From positions 1 through 38,841 of the forward strand of contig JBBSCO010000027.1 of the NCBI GenBank assembly GCA_038250235.1: 38,841 nt of DNA, read 5' to 3'. Origin of the DNA: JAAUTS01 sp038250235 (lineage in GTDB: Bacteria; Verrucomicrobiota; Verrucomicrobiia; Methylacidiphilales; JAAUTS01). The translations under genes and the position numbers were made by a program. The notes under the pieces were generated by a model. The model was not told where the DNA came from, did not search any database, and saw only the letters and a program-made list of their open reading frames with translations. Below, piece by piece: positions 15,445 to 22,811 of this stretch. How positions within the stretch are numbered: position 1 is the first letter of the stretch; every line of letters begins with the position of its first letter.

Positions 15445-15450
15445 TCGTCT

Positions 15451-16971
15451 ATGAAACGCTTCATTTTCCGTTTTGCTTCCCTCTTCCTGATCGCGGTTCT
15501 CTCCCTCAGTTCCGCATCCGCACAAAACTCTTCCTGGTGGCCCTTCGGCAAAGACTCCAAAACGACCGAAATCGTCGTCAACCAGGAACCCGTCAAACGG
15601 GATGCCCCCTTCACCACAAGTTTTTCTTCCATCGTCAAAAAAACCGCGCCCTCCGTTGTCAACATCAAGACAACGACCACCATCAAAATCAACAACCGCC
15701 GCCTCTCCCCCCTGAACGACCCGTTGTTCCGCCGCTTCTTCGGAGACCAACTGCCTGGCCTGGAGGAAGATTCCGGCGAGGATTCCTCTGGCAACCCCAG
15801 CCAGCGCAAAACCTACGGGCTTGGCTCTGGTGTCATTGTCAGCAAAGACGGCTACATCGTGACCAACAACCATGTCATCAATCAGGCGGATGAAATCATC
15901 ATCGACATCCCCAGTCAGAAACACAAGGAATACAAGGCCACCATCGTGGGGACTGACTCCCGTTCCGACCTGGCCATTCTAAAAATCGAAGCCTCCGACC
16001 TGCCCTCCATTATCATCGGGGACAGCGATAAAATTGAAGTCGGGGATGTTGTTCTGGCGATTGGCAATCCCTTCGGCCTGGGTCAGACCGTAACCCAGGG
16101 TATTGTCAGTGCCCTGGGTCGCAGCCTCAACCGGGAAGCCTATGAGGATTTCATTCAAACCGATGCCTCCATCAATCAGGGCAACTCCGGCGGAGCACTT
16201 GTCGACGCGGAAGGCCGCCTGGTCGGCATCAACACGGCTATCGGCAGCCCCACCGGTGGTAACGTGGGCATAGGCTTCGCCGTTCCCGTCAATCTTGTCC
16301 GCTCTGTCATGGAGCAGATCATCCAGGGCGGTAAAGTAAGACGGGGCTATCTGGGAGTTGTTATCGATTCTCTTAATAATGACATGGCCGCCAGCTTCGG
16401 CCTCAAAAGCCCCCACGGAGCCCTCGTCACAGATGTATCCAACGACGGTGGAGCAAAGTCCGCAGGAATCAAACAAGGTGACGTCATCACCGAATTCAAC
16501 GGCAAGCCGGTTGAGTCCCCATCCGAGCTCCGATTAAAAGTGGCCCGGGAAAAGCCCGGTGATAAAATCAAACTCAAGGTTTTCCGGGACAGTAAGCCCA
16601 AAGAATTTGACGTGATCCTGGCCGAACTTCCCGACAAACCTGGGTTGATAGAAAGTCCAATCGAAAAAGAAGTGGTGCCCCCTCAAACAGGGGAACTTTT
16701 CGCCGGCATCAAAATCGAAGAACTGAGCCCCGCGCTGCGTAAAAAAATAAACATACCGAGCGACGTTAAAGGGGTTGTCATTTCCGAAGTTGACCCGTCC
16801 GGCCCCGCCGCCGAGGCAGATATCCCCCCCGGATCCGTCCTGGTGGAAGTTGGCACAAAGGGTGTGTCCAGCGTCAAAGAGGCGCAAGAAGCGATCAGGA
16901 ACTCCAAAGGCAAAGTCCGCCTGCTTCTTTGGATCCAGGGATATTTCCGCTACAAGATAATACAGAAGTGA
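15451..16971 (+). CDS. Periplasmic serine protease HtrA/DegP family
   Basis: Protein of 506 residues with a signal peptide (cleavage after SASA, about residue 24). It is a trypsin-like protease of the envelope stress response that degrades misfolded exported proteins. The catalytic triad is complete: His141 (TNNHVIN), Asp173 (RSDLAIL) and Ser246 (GNSGGAL). The substrate loop GNPFGLGQTVTQGIVSALGR is typical. Two PDZ domains follow, about residues 300-390 (RRGYLGVVID to the first KLKVFRD) and 415-495. The length and two PDZ domains match DegP/DegQ-type (Do family) proteases. The promoter-like box 6 nt before the ATG supports the start. It stands alone between DUF4912 and the small zinc-ribbon gene. 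Confidence 0.95.
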   Translation: MKRFIFRFASLFLIAVLSLSSASAQNSSWWPFGKDSKTTEIVVNQEPVKRDAPFTTSFSSIVKKTAPSVVNIKTTTTIKINNRRLSPLNDPLFRRFFGDQLPGLEEDSGEDSSGNPSQRKTYGLGSGVIVSKDGYIVTNNHVINQADEIIIDIPSQKHKEYKATIVGTDSRSDLAILKIEASDLPSIIIGDSDKIEVGDVVLAIGNPFGLGQTVTQGIVSALGRSLNREAYEDFIQTDASINQGNSGGALVDAEGRLVGINTAIGSPTGGNVGIGFAVPVNLVRSVMEQIIQGGKVRRGYLGVVIDSLNNDMAASFGLKSPHGALVTDVSNDGGAKSAGIKQGDVITEFNGKPVESPSELRLKVAREKPGDKIKLKVFRDSKPKEFDVILAELPDKPGLIESPIEKEVVPPQTGELFAGIKIEELSPALRKKINIPSDVKGVVISEVDPSGPAAEADIPPGSVLVEVGTKGVSSVKEAQEAIRNSKGKVRLLLWIQGYFRYKIIQK

Positions 16972-17065
16972 CCCTGGACGGACGTGCTCAGCTATTCCGC
17001 TTCCGCATCTCCGGGGATCCTGCTATGATTGGGTTGGCTGGTATATCCAAACCGCAGACCCCTTT

Positions 17066-17371
17066 ATGAAATGCCCGCACTGCCTGCACGACTTTCCTTT
17101 GACTTGGGACAGATACCTGAAATCTCCTTTGGGCCGTCACATCTGCCCCTCCTGTCGCAAGGTGTCCAAACTCGCTTTATCACGGTTCTCCCTTCTTAAA
17201 TCTATCGCCCCTGTCCTGATTGTAGCCGCCGTCAGCACCAAAGTCGTGACCTCCTTTTTCGTCAATAACATCATGGCAGCCCTCTTCACCATTTTCATTT
17301 GCCTCCTCATGGGAATTCCCTGGGACAAATATTGCGACTCCACCCGGCAACTTAGTCCGCTCAAAAAATAA
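17066..17371 (+). CDS. Small zinc-ribbon membrane protein
   Basis: Protein of 101 residues. The N-terminus has two CxxC knuckles, CPHC (3-6) and CPSC (27-30), separated by about 20 residues: a rubredoxin-like zinc ribbon. Two transmembrane segments follow (about residues 46-65 and 68-88). The last residues are polar and lysine-rich. The zinc ribbon probably faces the cytoplasm. No family name can be given and the role is unknown. The four cysteines and two clean hydrophobic helices make it a believable gene although the start has no ribosome binding site. Confidence 0.65.
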   Translation: MKCPHCLHDFPLTWDRYLKSPLGRHICPSCRKVSKLALSRFSLLKSIAPVLIVAAVSTKVVTSFFVNNIMAALFTIFICLLMGIPWDKYCDSTRQLSPLKK

Positions 17372-17414
17372 AGCCGGACATCCCACAAAATCCCTTAGGG
17401 CACTTAGAAACTGT

Positions 17415-17429
17415 GAATAACTGTTATTC
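17415..17429. promoter_or_regulatory. Perfect inverted repeat before the proline-rich protein gene
   Basis: GAATAA (17415-17420) and TTATTC (17424-17429) with a 3-nt centre lie about 45 bp upstream of the next gene. It may be an operator or a weak hairpin ending the previous transcript; no T-run follows. Confidence 0.3.
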
Positions 17430-17473
17430 CCCTCCTTTCAAACAATGCAATTACAGGGCATATTCAATGATGG

Positions 17474-18430
17474 ATGCTGACGAATTTTTTTGGTCAACTC
17501 TCAACCTTTATGCCCCCTGAATCTTCCTTCTCGTTTTTCAGAAAAGAACCTCTCCGGCCTTGGCCGCTGAGATCTCTCTTCAAGGTAGCCTGTTTGTTCC
17601 TGCTCTATGCCAGCAATGTCCCCATCGCTTCCGGACAGTCCTTTGAAGCCAAAGATCTGGAAAAAGCCCGGGGCTTGATCGTCTTCCTGCCGGAACGGGG
17701 TGTTTCCGCCAGATGCCAGCTCTATATCGAGGCCAAAACTCCCCGGGGCATTATCAGACCCTTCCTCTTGTCCAACGGCGGCTCTTTGGAAATCGAAAAC
17801 GCTTTGATTCTTGAAGAAGTCAACCTTTCCGCTCTTTTTCCAGAAACCATGATCGACAATCATGAAATCCAGCTCTCCAAAGCCCGGGAACTTCTGGACT
17901 CGTTGAAGAAAAAATATCCGAAATTTTTGCAGGAATGGGAGCTTCTGGCCAAAGCCCAGGAAAAAGAAAAATCCCTCGTATCCCAAGGTTTCGTCAAACA
18001 AAAGAACCGCTGGATCTCACCTACCGAGTGGGTGTACTTACAAAAGATTCAGGCGCTGCCCCAGGAAAAACCAAAGACCAGGCTGGTGACCAAAGACGGA
18101 AAAACCTACCAGAATGCCAAATTGAGCCGGATCGACGGAACAACCCTCATCATCACTCACGAGAGCGGCATCGCCAAAATCCCCAAGGCCACCTTCCCCG
18201 TCACGATCGATCCTCCCGATCCTAAACTTGCAGAAGCCATTGCAAAAATCATGGATACAGAGGAAGTCCCGGCTCCAGTGCCTGCCCCTGCCCCTGCCCC
18301 TACCCCTACCCCTACCCCTACCCCTACCCCTACCCCTACCCCTACCCCTCCTCCAGATCCATCCCCATCCCAAGCTGCACCCGCAGAAAAATCCCAAGCC
18401 CCTTCCGATCCCGCTTCCGGACAGGGGTGA
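17474..18430 (+). CDS. Exported protein with a proline-rich repeat tail
   Basis: Protein of 318 residues, or 306 if started at ATG 17510. A hydrophobic segment (LFKVACLFLLYASNVPIASG) after a long basic N-terminus looks like a signal peptide. The middle (about residues 55-165) has a beta-rich part followed by a helical region with LSKARELLDSLKKKYPKFLQ. Around residues 200-240 is a small module, RLVTKDGKTYQNAKLSRIDG followed by LIITHESGIAKIPKATFP, which resembles a short beta module seen in planctomycete/verrucomicrobial exported proteins. The tail is Ala-Pro then Thr-Pro repeats and a polar end. It is encoded in part by a hexanucleotide repeat. Function unknown. Confidence 0.7.
   Translation: MLTNFFGQLSTFMPPESSFSFFRKEPLRPWPLRSLFKVACLFLLYASNVPIASGQSFEAKDLEKARGLIVFLPERGVSARCQLYIEAKTPRGIIRPFLLSNGGSLEIENALILEEVNLSALFPETMIDNHEIQLSKARELLDSLKKKYPKFLQEWELLAKAQEKEKSLVSQGFVKQKNRWISPTEWVYLQKIQALPQEKPKTRLVTKDGKTYQNAKLSRIDGTTLIITHESGIAKIPKATFPVTIDPPDPKLAEAIAKIMDTEEVPAPVPAPAPAPTPTPTPTPTPTPTPTPPPDPSPSQAAPAEKSQAPSDPASGQG
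18283..18348 (+). repeat. Hexanucleotide microsatellite (TRCCCC)11
   Basis: Three TGCCCC units (18283-18300) are followed by eight TACCCC units (18301-18348) without interruption. They encode the Ala-Pro and Thr-Pro tail. The complementary strand reads (GGGGTA)n with 11 G4 runs, a strong G-quadruplex sequence similar to telomeric repeats. Copy-number change would alter tail length in steps of two residues and keep the frame. Confidence 0.9.
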
Positions 18431-18464
18431 GGTTTGGAAAGAAACCTAACCTGATTCCGGCTTC

Positions 18465-18482
18465 GCTGCTGACTTCAGCAGC
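18465..18482 (+). terminator. Hairpin after the proline-rich protein gene
   Basis: GCTGCTGA (18465-18472) and TCAGCAGC (18475-18482) form a stem of up to 8 bp with a tight loop, followed by ATTTTCCCC. The T-run is short, so it is at best a weak terminator. Confidence 0.4.
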
Positions 18483-18530
18483 ATTTTCCCCGACAGGCAA
18501 AAAAAAAGCGGACTTGCGCAGGCGAAACTG

Positions 18531-18542
18531 TAGTTTGGACGG
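18531..18542 (+). promoter_or_regulatory. Putative -10 box of cofH
   Basis: TAGTTT (18531-18536) ends exactly 6 nt before the ATG at 18543. No matching -35 box is seen at 17 bp. It is included because the same spacing recurs at many starts in this window. Confidence 0.35.
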
Positions 18543-19625
18543 ATGGATCTTTGGTCAACACCCACCCCTGAACTCCAGGCCGCAGCACGGGAGCTGAGTC
18601 AATCCATGCATGGGAAAGTGGTGACTTACGTCATCAACCGTAACGCCAACTTCACCAATATCTGCAATGTCGGCTGCACTTTCTGCGGATTCCAACGCAA
18701 AGCTTCCGACCATGATGCCTACACAGATTCTGCCTCCCGTATTGTCGAACGTCTTGAAGAAACCCCCTGGGTGACCGAAGTCTGCCTCCAGGGAGGTATC
18801 CATCCAGGTCTGGATTTTTCATACTATCTGGGGCTCATTCAGGCCATCAAAGCACGTTTCCCTGACATTCATATCCATGCCTTTTCTCCGATGGAAATAG
18901 AAGCCATGCATCGCAGTTCAGGTTTGACCCACGAATCCATCCTGGCACGTTTGCGCGACGCCGGTCTGGGTTCCATCCCCGGAACCGCAGCTGAAATCCT
19001 GGTGGATGAAGTTCGTCAAAAAGTATCCGGCAACAAACTTTCCGCAGCAACCTGGGAAAAGATTGTCCGTTGCGCCCACACCCTGGATATTCCCTCCACC
19101 TCCACCATCATGTATGGTCATATCGAAACCTGGGACCATATCCGGCAGCATTTTGAGGTGCTGAAACGCATCCAGCTCGATACCGGCGGATTTTCCGAAT
19201 TTGTCCCCCTGGCCTTTATTCCCTACCGGAACCGTTTGGGAAACCTTTTGAATCGTAACGACAGCAACGGGCCTGCCGACTTCAAGGCACTGGAGATCCG
19301 TAGTTTGGAAATTGCGGAACGGCTTTATCCTCTGGCCCGTCTCTATTTCGGAGATCTGATCCCCAATCTACAAACCTCCTGGGTAAAACTGGGCATTAAA
19401 TTGGCGGCCCGCTCACTGGAGTGGGGCTGCAACGACTTCGGCGGCACACTCTACGAAGAGTCCATTACACGCGAGTCGGGAGGCCCCCATGGGGAATGCC
19501 TTCATCCTGAACAGCTCGAGGCAGCGATAAGTGCCGCCGGCTACGTCCCCAGACAACGAACCACGCTCTATGCAGACCCTAAATACTCCCTGGCGGATAA
19601 GTTCTCTTCCGCCACCATTTCGTAA
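18543..19625 (+). CDS. cofH: CofH, radical SAM FO synthase subunit 2
   Basis: 5-amino-6-(D-ribitylamino)uracil:tyrosine 4-hydroxyphenyl transferase. With CofG it makes FO, the deazaflavin chromophore of coenzyme F420 and of some photolyases. The iron-sulfur motif is CNVGCTFC (Cys41, Cys45, Cys48). Family signatures include VTYVINRNANFTNICNVGC, LQGGIHPGLDFSYY, HAFSPMEIEAM, IPGTAAEILVDEVR, TIMYGHIETW, GGFSEFVPLAF and NDFGGTLYEESITR. The related menaquinone enzyme MqnC typically has GGGAEIL in place of GTAAEIL, so CofH fits better. At 360 residues it is a stand-alone subunit, not a CofG-CofH fusion. No other F420 gene is in the window. Confidence 0.85.
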   Translation: MDLWSTPTPELQAAARELSQSMHGKVVTYVINRNANFTNICNVGCTFCGFQRKASDHDAYTDSASRIVERLEETPWVTEVCLQGGIHPGLDFSYYLGLIQAIKARFPDIHIHAFSPMEIEAMHRSSGLTHESILARLRDAGLGSIPGTAAEILVDEVRQKVSGNKLSAATWEKIVRCAHTLDIPSTSTIMYGHIETWDHIRQHFEVLKRIQLDTGGFSEFVPLAFIPYRNRLGNLLNRNDSNGPADFKALEIRSLEIAERLYPLARLYFGDLIPNLQTSWVKLGIKLAARSLEWGCNDFGGTLYEESITRESGGPHGECLHPEQLEAAISAAGYVPRQRTTLYADPKYSLADKFSSATIS

Positions 19626-19649
19626 CTCGCCAAAAAGGGCCATTTCGTT

Positions 19650-19661
19650 TAGAGTGAGTCC
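19650..19661 (+). promoter_or_regulatory. Putative -10 box of the ankyrin/L,D-transpeptidase gene
   Basis: TAGAGT (19650-19655) ends exactly 6 nt before the GTG start at 19662. A clear -35 box is not visible. Confidence 0.35.
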
Positions 19662-21092
19662 GTGAAGTATTCAGTTCCCTTTGCCTGCCTGCTGGTCGGC
19701 CTGGTCTGCCTGATCTGCCTGACAGGATGCCAAAAATCGTCCGAGCAGGCGGAGGAAGATTTGTTGCGCCAAGGAATCAGCCTGACCCCGGACCGCTTCA
19801 TCCAGGCGGCTTCTGAAAGTGATACGCTGACCCTGGAACGCATGATGGTAGCAGGTATGGATGTCAACACCACCGTTGCCGACGGACGGACAGCACTGAT
19901 AGCGGCAGCTTCCGGCAACCAGGTTCATGCCATGAAACTTCTGACCGCACGCGGAGCCTCACCCTCCGCCGTGATGCCGGACGGCCGCAATGCCCTGCAT
20001 GTTGCCGCCGCTAACGGACATACCGAAGCCACACGTTTTCTCTTGAATCTGAAATTATCCGCCAACCAACCTGACTGCCAGGGCAGATCCCCCCTCGTCG
20101 AAGCTGCTGCCAACAATAACCTTGAAGTCATCAAACTCCTGCTGGCTTCAAGCACCGACGAACAAATACAACAAAACAGCAGCGCAGAACCCCACCCACC
20201 GACCCTGCCCGCGGCCAAAGAAATAACAAACGACACGTTGGTCAGTAAAGCGGAAGCCCAGCGGATGGAGCCACCCGTGAAAACAGTGCCTGCGCCTGCC
20301 GTCTCCCCTGTCGCCGGGGCTTTGGAAAACGGGCACGAGGATCTTGCCCTTCAACTGCTCGAGTCAGGCGTCGACTTCAAAGATTCCCGCATACACGGCC
20401 AACCCATACTGGCCTGGTCCATTGCCGCCGGACAGAGCAAAATCTTTTACAAGCTCCTGGAAATGGGGGCGGATCCCGATATACGACTACAGACACCCGC
20501 CAGCGATGCATTTACCGCCAAAGTGGCCAATGAGAAATTTCATTATTACCTCAAACAGGACGGCAATATCAGCGTGCTCATGATGGCCTCCGCATTGGGG
20601 GAGGCCGGAATGGTTGACGCACTACTCCTGAAGGGTGCCCAAAAAAACATCCGGACCACCAAACACAAAACCACAGCCATCTACCTGGCCGGCGTCAACC
20701 GCCATTCAGCCATCGTCCAACTGCTTCTGGGTAAGAGCTCCAAACCGGAGGATCAACGCTACAAAATCGAAGTTTCCCTCTCCAAACAAAAAGCAACCAT
20801 ATACAAAAATGGAACCGCCGTTCTCTACGCACCCATCTCGTCAGGCCGTAAAGGCTTTTCCACGCCAAAAGGAACGTTCGTTATAACCAACAAATACAAG
20901 GATTGGGTTTCCACCATTTATGATTCTGAAATGCCCTACTTTCTTCGCCTGAACTGCGGACCCGTCGGCCTGCATGCGGGTGCTCTTCCGGGATACCCCG
21001 CCTCTCATGGCTGTATCCGCCTGCCCTATGAAAAAGCACGGGAGTTCTACGGAACGGTCGATGTCGGCACCATCGTCAGTATCGTGGATTAG
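19662..21092 (+). CDS. Lipoprotein with ankyrin repeats and L,D-transpeptidase (YkuD) domain
   Basis: Protein of 476 residues from a GTG start. The signal ends in the lipobox LTGC (Cys near residue 23), so it is anchored in a membrane on the periplasmic side. Residues about 55-165 are ankyrin repeats (DGRTALIAAASGNQVHAMKL, DGRNALHVAAANGHTEATRF, QGRSPLVEAAANNNLEVIKL). After a Pro/Ala/Thr-rich linker more ankyrin-like repeats follow (210-365). The C-terminal 110 residues are a YkuD domain with His438 and SHGCIRL (catalytic Cys451). YkuD enzymes form 3-3 crosslinks in peptidoglycan or attach proteins to it. The ankyrin part may bind a partner or control the enzyme. The gene faces the histidine kinase gene convergently. 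Confidence 0.9.
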   Translation: MKYSVPFACLLVGLVCLICLTGCQKSSEQAEEDLLRQGISLTPDRFIQAASESDTLTLERMMVAGMDVNTTVADGRTALIAAASGNQVHAMKLLTARGASPSAVMPDGRNALHVAAANGHTEATRFLLNLKLSANQPDCQGRSPLVEAAANNNLEVIKLLLASSTDEQIQQNSSAEPHPPTLPAAKEITNDTLVSKAEAQRMEPPVKTVPAPAVSPVAGALENGHEDLALQLLESGVDFKDSRIHGQPILAWSIAAGQSKIFYKLLEMGADPDIRLQTPASDAFTAKVANEKFHYYLKQDGNISVLMMASALGEAGMVDALLLKGAQKNIRTTKHKTTAIYLAGVNRHSAIVQLLLGKSSKPEDQRYKIEVSLSKQKATIYKNGTAVLYAPISSGRKGFSTPKGTFVITNKYKDWVSTIYDSEMPYFLRLNCGPVGLHAGALPGYPASHGCIRLPYEKAREFYGTVDVGTIVSIVD

Positions 21093-21134
21093 GTCTTCTT
21101 GGCAGAAGGTCAATCCCGCCCCGCCCAAAGTCAC

Positions 21135-22811
21135 TCAGACCAAAGGCGCGGGAAAACTCAGTACAAACGCCGTTCCCTTCTTCAACTTTGATTTGACGAT
21201 GATCTGTCCGTTGTGGTTCTGCACGGTCTTGTTGACCAACGCCAGACCCAACCCGGTGCCGCCCTTCCGGTAGGTCAGGAAGGGCTGGAACAACTCATCC
21301 TGTCTCCGCTTGCTCATCCCCTCCCCTGTATCCCGCACTCCGATGACAATCAGCTTTTTTTTGCCTTTGATTTTGAGTCCCGCGCTCAGGGTCAGGACCC
21401 CGCCGTCCGGCATTGCCTGACAGGCATTAAGAACCAAATTCAGGACAGCCTGTTCCAACTGGGACCGGTCACCCTTCATCAGCAGGGGCTCCTCCGGGAT
21501 CTGCTTGCGGATCTCAACCTTCTGCTCGGCCAGCTTGTGCCGGACCAGAATCAGAATGTCATCCAACATGCTCGCCACATCCAGGTCTTCCATGGCCGGC
21601 TCGGATGAACGGGCAAAAGTCAAAACCTGATCCAGGATCTTGTTCATGTGGTTCATCTTCGTCTCAATCAGCGCGGCATCCCTGGCGTGCCCACCTTCCA
21701 GTTTCAACTCCTGCATCATCGAGTGAAAAACCATCTGCACCACCGTCAGTGGGTTGCGGATTTCATGGGCAATTTCCGCCGCCAGCCATCCCAATGCCGA
21801 CAGCCGCTCCGTGGCCTTGAGACTTTCCTCCACTTGCACCACACGCTGAAGCAGTTGCGATTTGGCAATAGCCACCGATGACAGACCCGCCATACCACTC
21901 AACAGTCGGATTTCCTCGTTGGAAAAACGGTGCATGTCTTCGGTATAAACGCAGAGAACCCCAAGGGCTTTGGCCTGAAAAATCAGAGGGACGGCCAGAA
22001 GCGATACCAGGTGCTCGCGGCGGGCCAGCTCCGTATGTTGGAAACGCTGGTTTTCCTGCACATTCAACACAGTCAATGGCTTTAAGCGGTTGACCACCAC
22101 CCCCACCAGGGATTCCTCGACCCTAAGGTTAGGTTTCTTGATATAGGCGGAGGACGCCCCATGCCAGGCCTTTAAAATCAATTCCTCCCCGGTATCATCC
22201 AGCAACATCAGGGAACTCATCCTGGCTTTCATCAGCTTGCAGGCATCGCGGGTGATCCCCTGCAGCACACTGGCCTGATCATCTTCCGAAATAATCACCT
22301 GCCCCATGTCGATCAGGGTTTCAAGTTGGTCGCCTTTAACCCTTAACTGATTGATCTCCCAGGCCAGGCTGATCCACTCGGAAGCATCATGGGCCAGTTG
22401 CAGGAGAACCTGCTCATGATATTCGGTAAAAGCATTCTTACGGTTGCTGTCGATGTTGAGGATGCCCACCACCTGTCCCTTGAGATTGATGGGGACTGCA
22501 ATTTCCGACTGCACATTCTTGTCCAGCGGGATATAACGCCGGTCGGCATGCACGTCATTGAGACGCAGAACCTGGCCGGTGCTGGCAACCCAGCCGGTTA
22601 CCCCTTCACCGATCCGGAGCTTGATCCGGCGTGCCCTCAGGTTTAAGCCGACCGAGGCCTCGATATCAAGCGATCCTGTGTTTGGGTTCAGCAACATGAG
22701 AGATCCGCTGCCGCCATCCACAGACTTGACTGCGACCCTCAGAACCCTTTTCAAGAGACCCTGGGGATCCAGCAATGCGCTGATATTGCGGTTGGACAGC
22801 TCGTTTTTCAT
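21135..22811 (-). CDS. GAF-domain sensor histidine kinase
   Basis: Soluble kinase of 558 residues without transmembrane segments. The first GAF domain is about residues 15-150, with GEGVTGWVASTGQVLRLNDV and EIAVPINLKGQVVGILNIDS. The second is about 165-315. A HisKA domain holds His349 in AAEIAHEIRNPLT, similar to NtrB/PAS-type kinases. The HATPase domain shows the N box LNLVLNACQAMPDGG, DTGEGM and the G box GGTGLGLALVNK. Its ATG overlaps the glnD stop by 4 bp (ATGA), so it is co-translated with the nitrogen-sensing uridylyltransferase. No response regulator gene is adjacent. A role in nitrogen signalling is inferred only from this context. Confidence 0.92.
   Translation of the reverse strand: MKNELSNRNISALLDPQGLLKRVLRVAVKSVDGGSGSLMLLNPNTGSLDIEASVGLNLRARRIKLRIGEGVTGWVASTGQVLRLNDVHADRRYIPLDKNVQSEIAVPINLKGQVVGILNIDSNRKNAFTEYHEQVLLQLAHDASEWISLAWEINQLRVKGDQLETLIDMGQVIISEDDQASVLQGITRDACKLMKARMSSLMLLDDTGEELILKAWHGASSAYIKKPNLRVEESLVGVVVNRLKPLTVLNVQENQRFQHTELARREHLVSLLAVPLIFQAKALGVLCVYTEDMHRFSNEEIRLLSGMAGLSSVAIAKSQLLQRVVQVEESLKATERLSALGWLAAEIAHEIRNPLTVVQMVFHSMMQELKLEGGHARDAALIETKMNHMNKILDQVLTFARSSEPAMEDLDVASMLDDILILVRHKLAEQKVEIRKQIPEEPLLMKGDRSQLEQAVLNLVLNACQAMPDGGVLTLSAGLKIKGKKKLIVIGVRDTGEGMSKRRQDELFQPFLTYRKGGTGLGLALVNKTVQNHNGQIIVKSKLKKGTAFVLSFPAPLV

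Noticed and set aside
18543..19625. Assignment of the radical SAM protein to the futalosine pathway (MqnC or MqnE)
   Set aside because: GTAAEIL, GGFSEFVPLAF and GGTLYEESITR fit CofH better than MqnC's GGGAEIL and its following motifs; kept only as an alternative.
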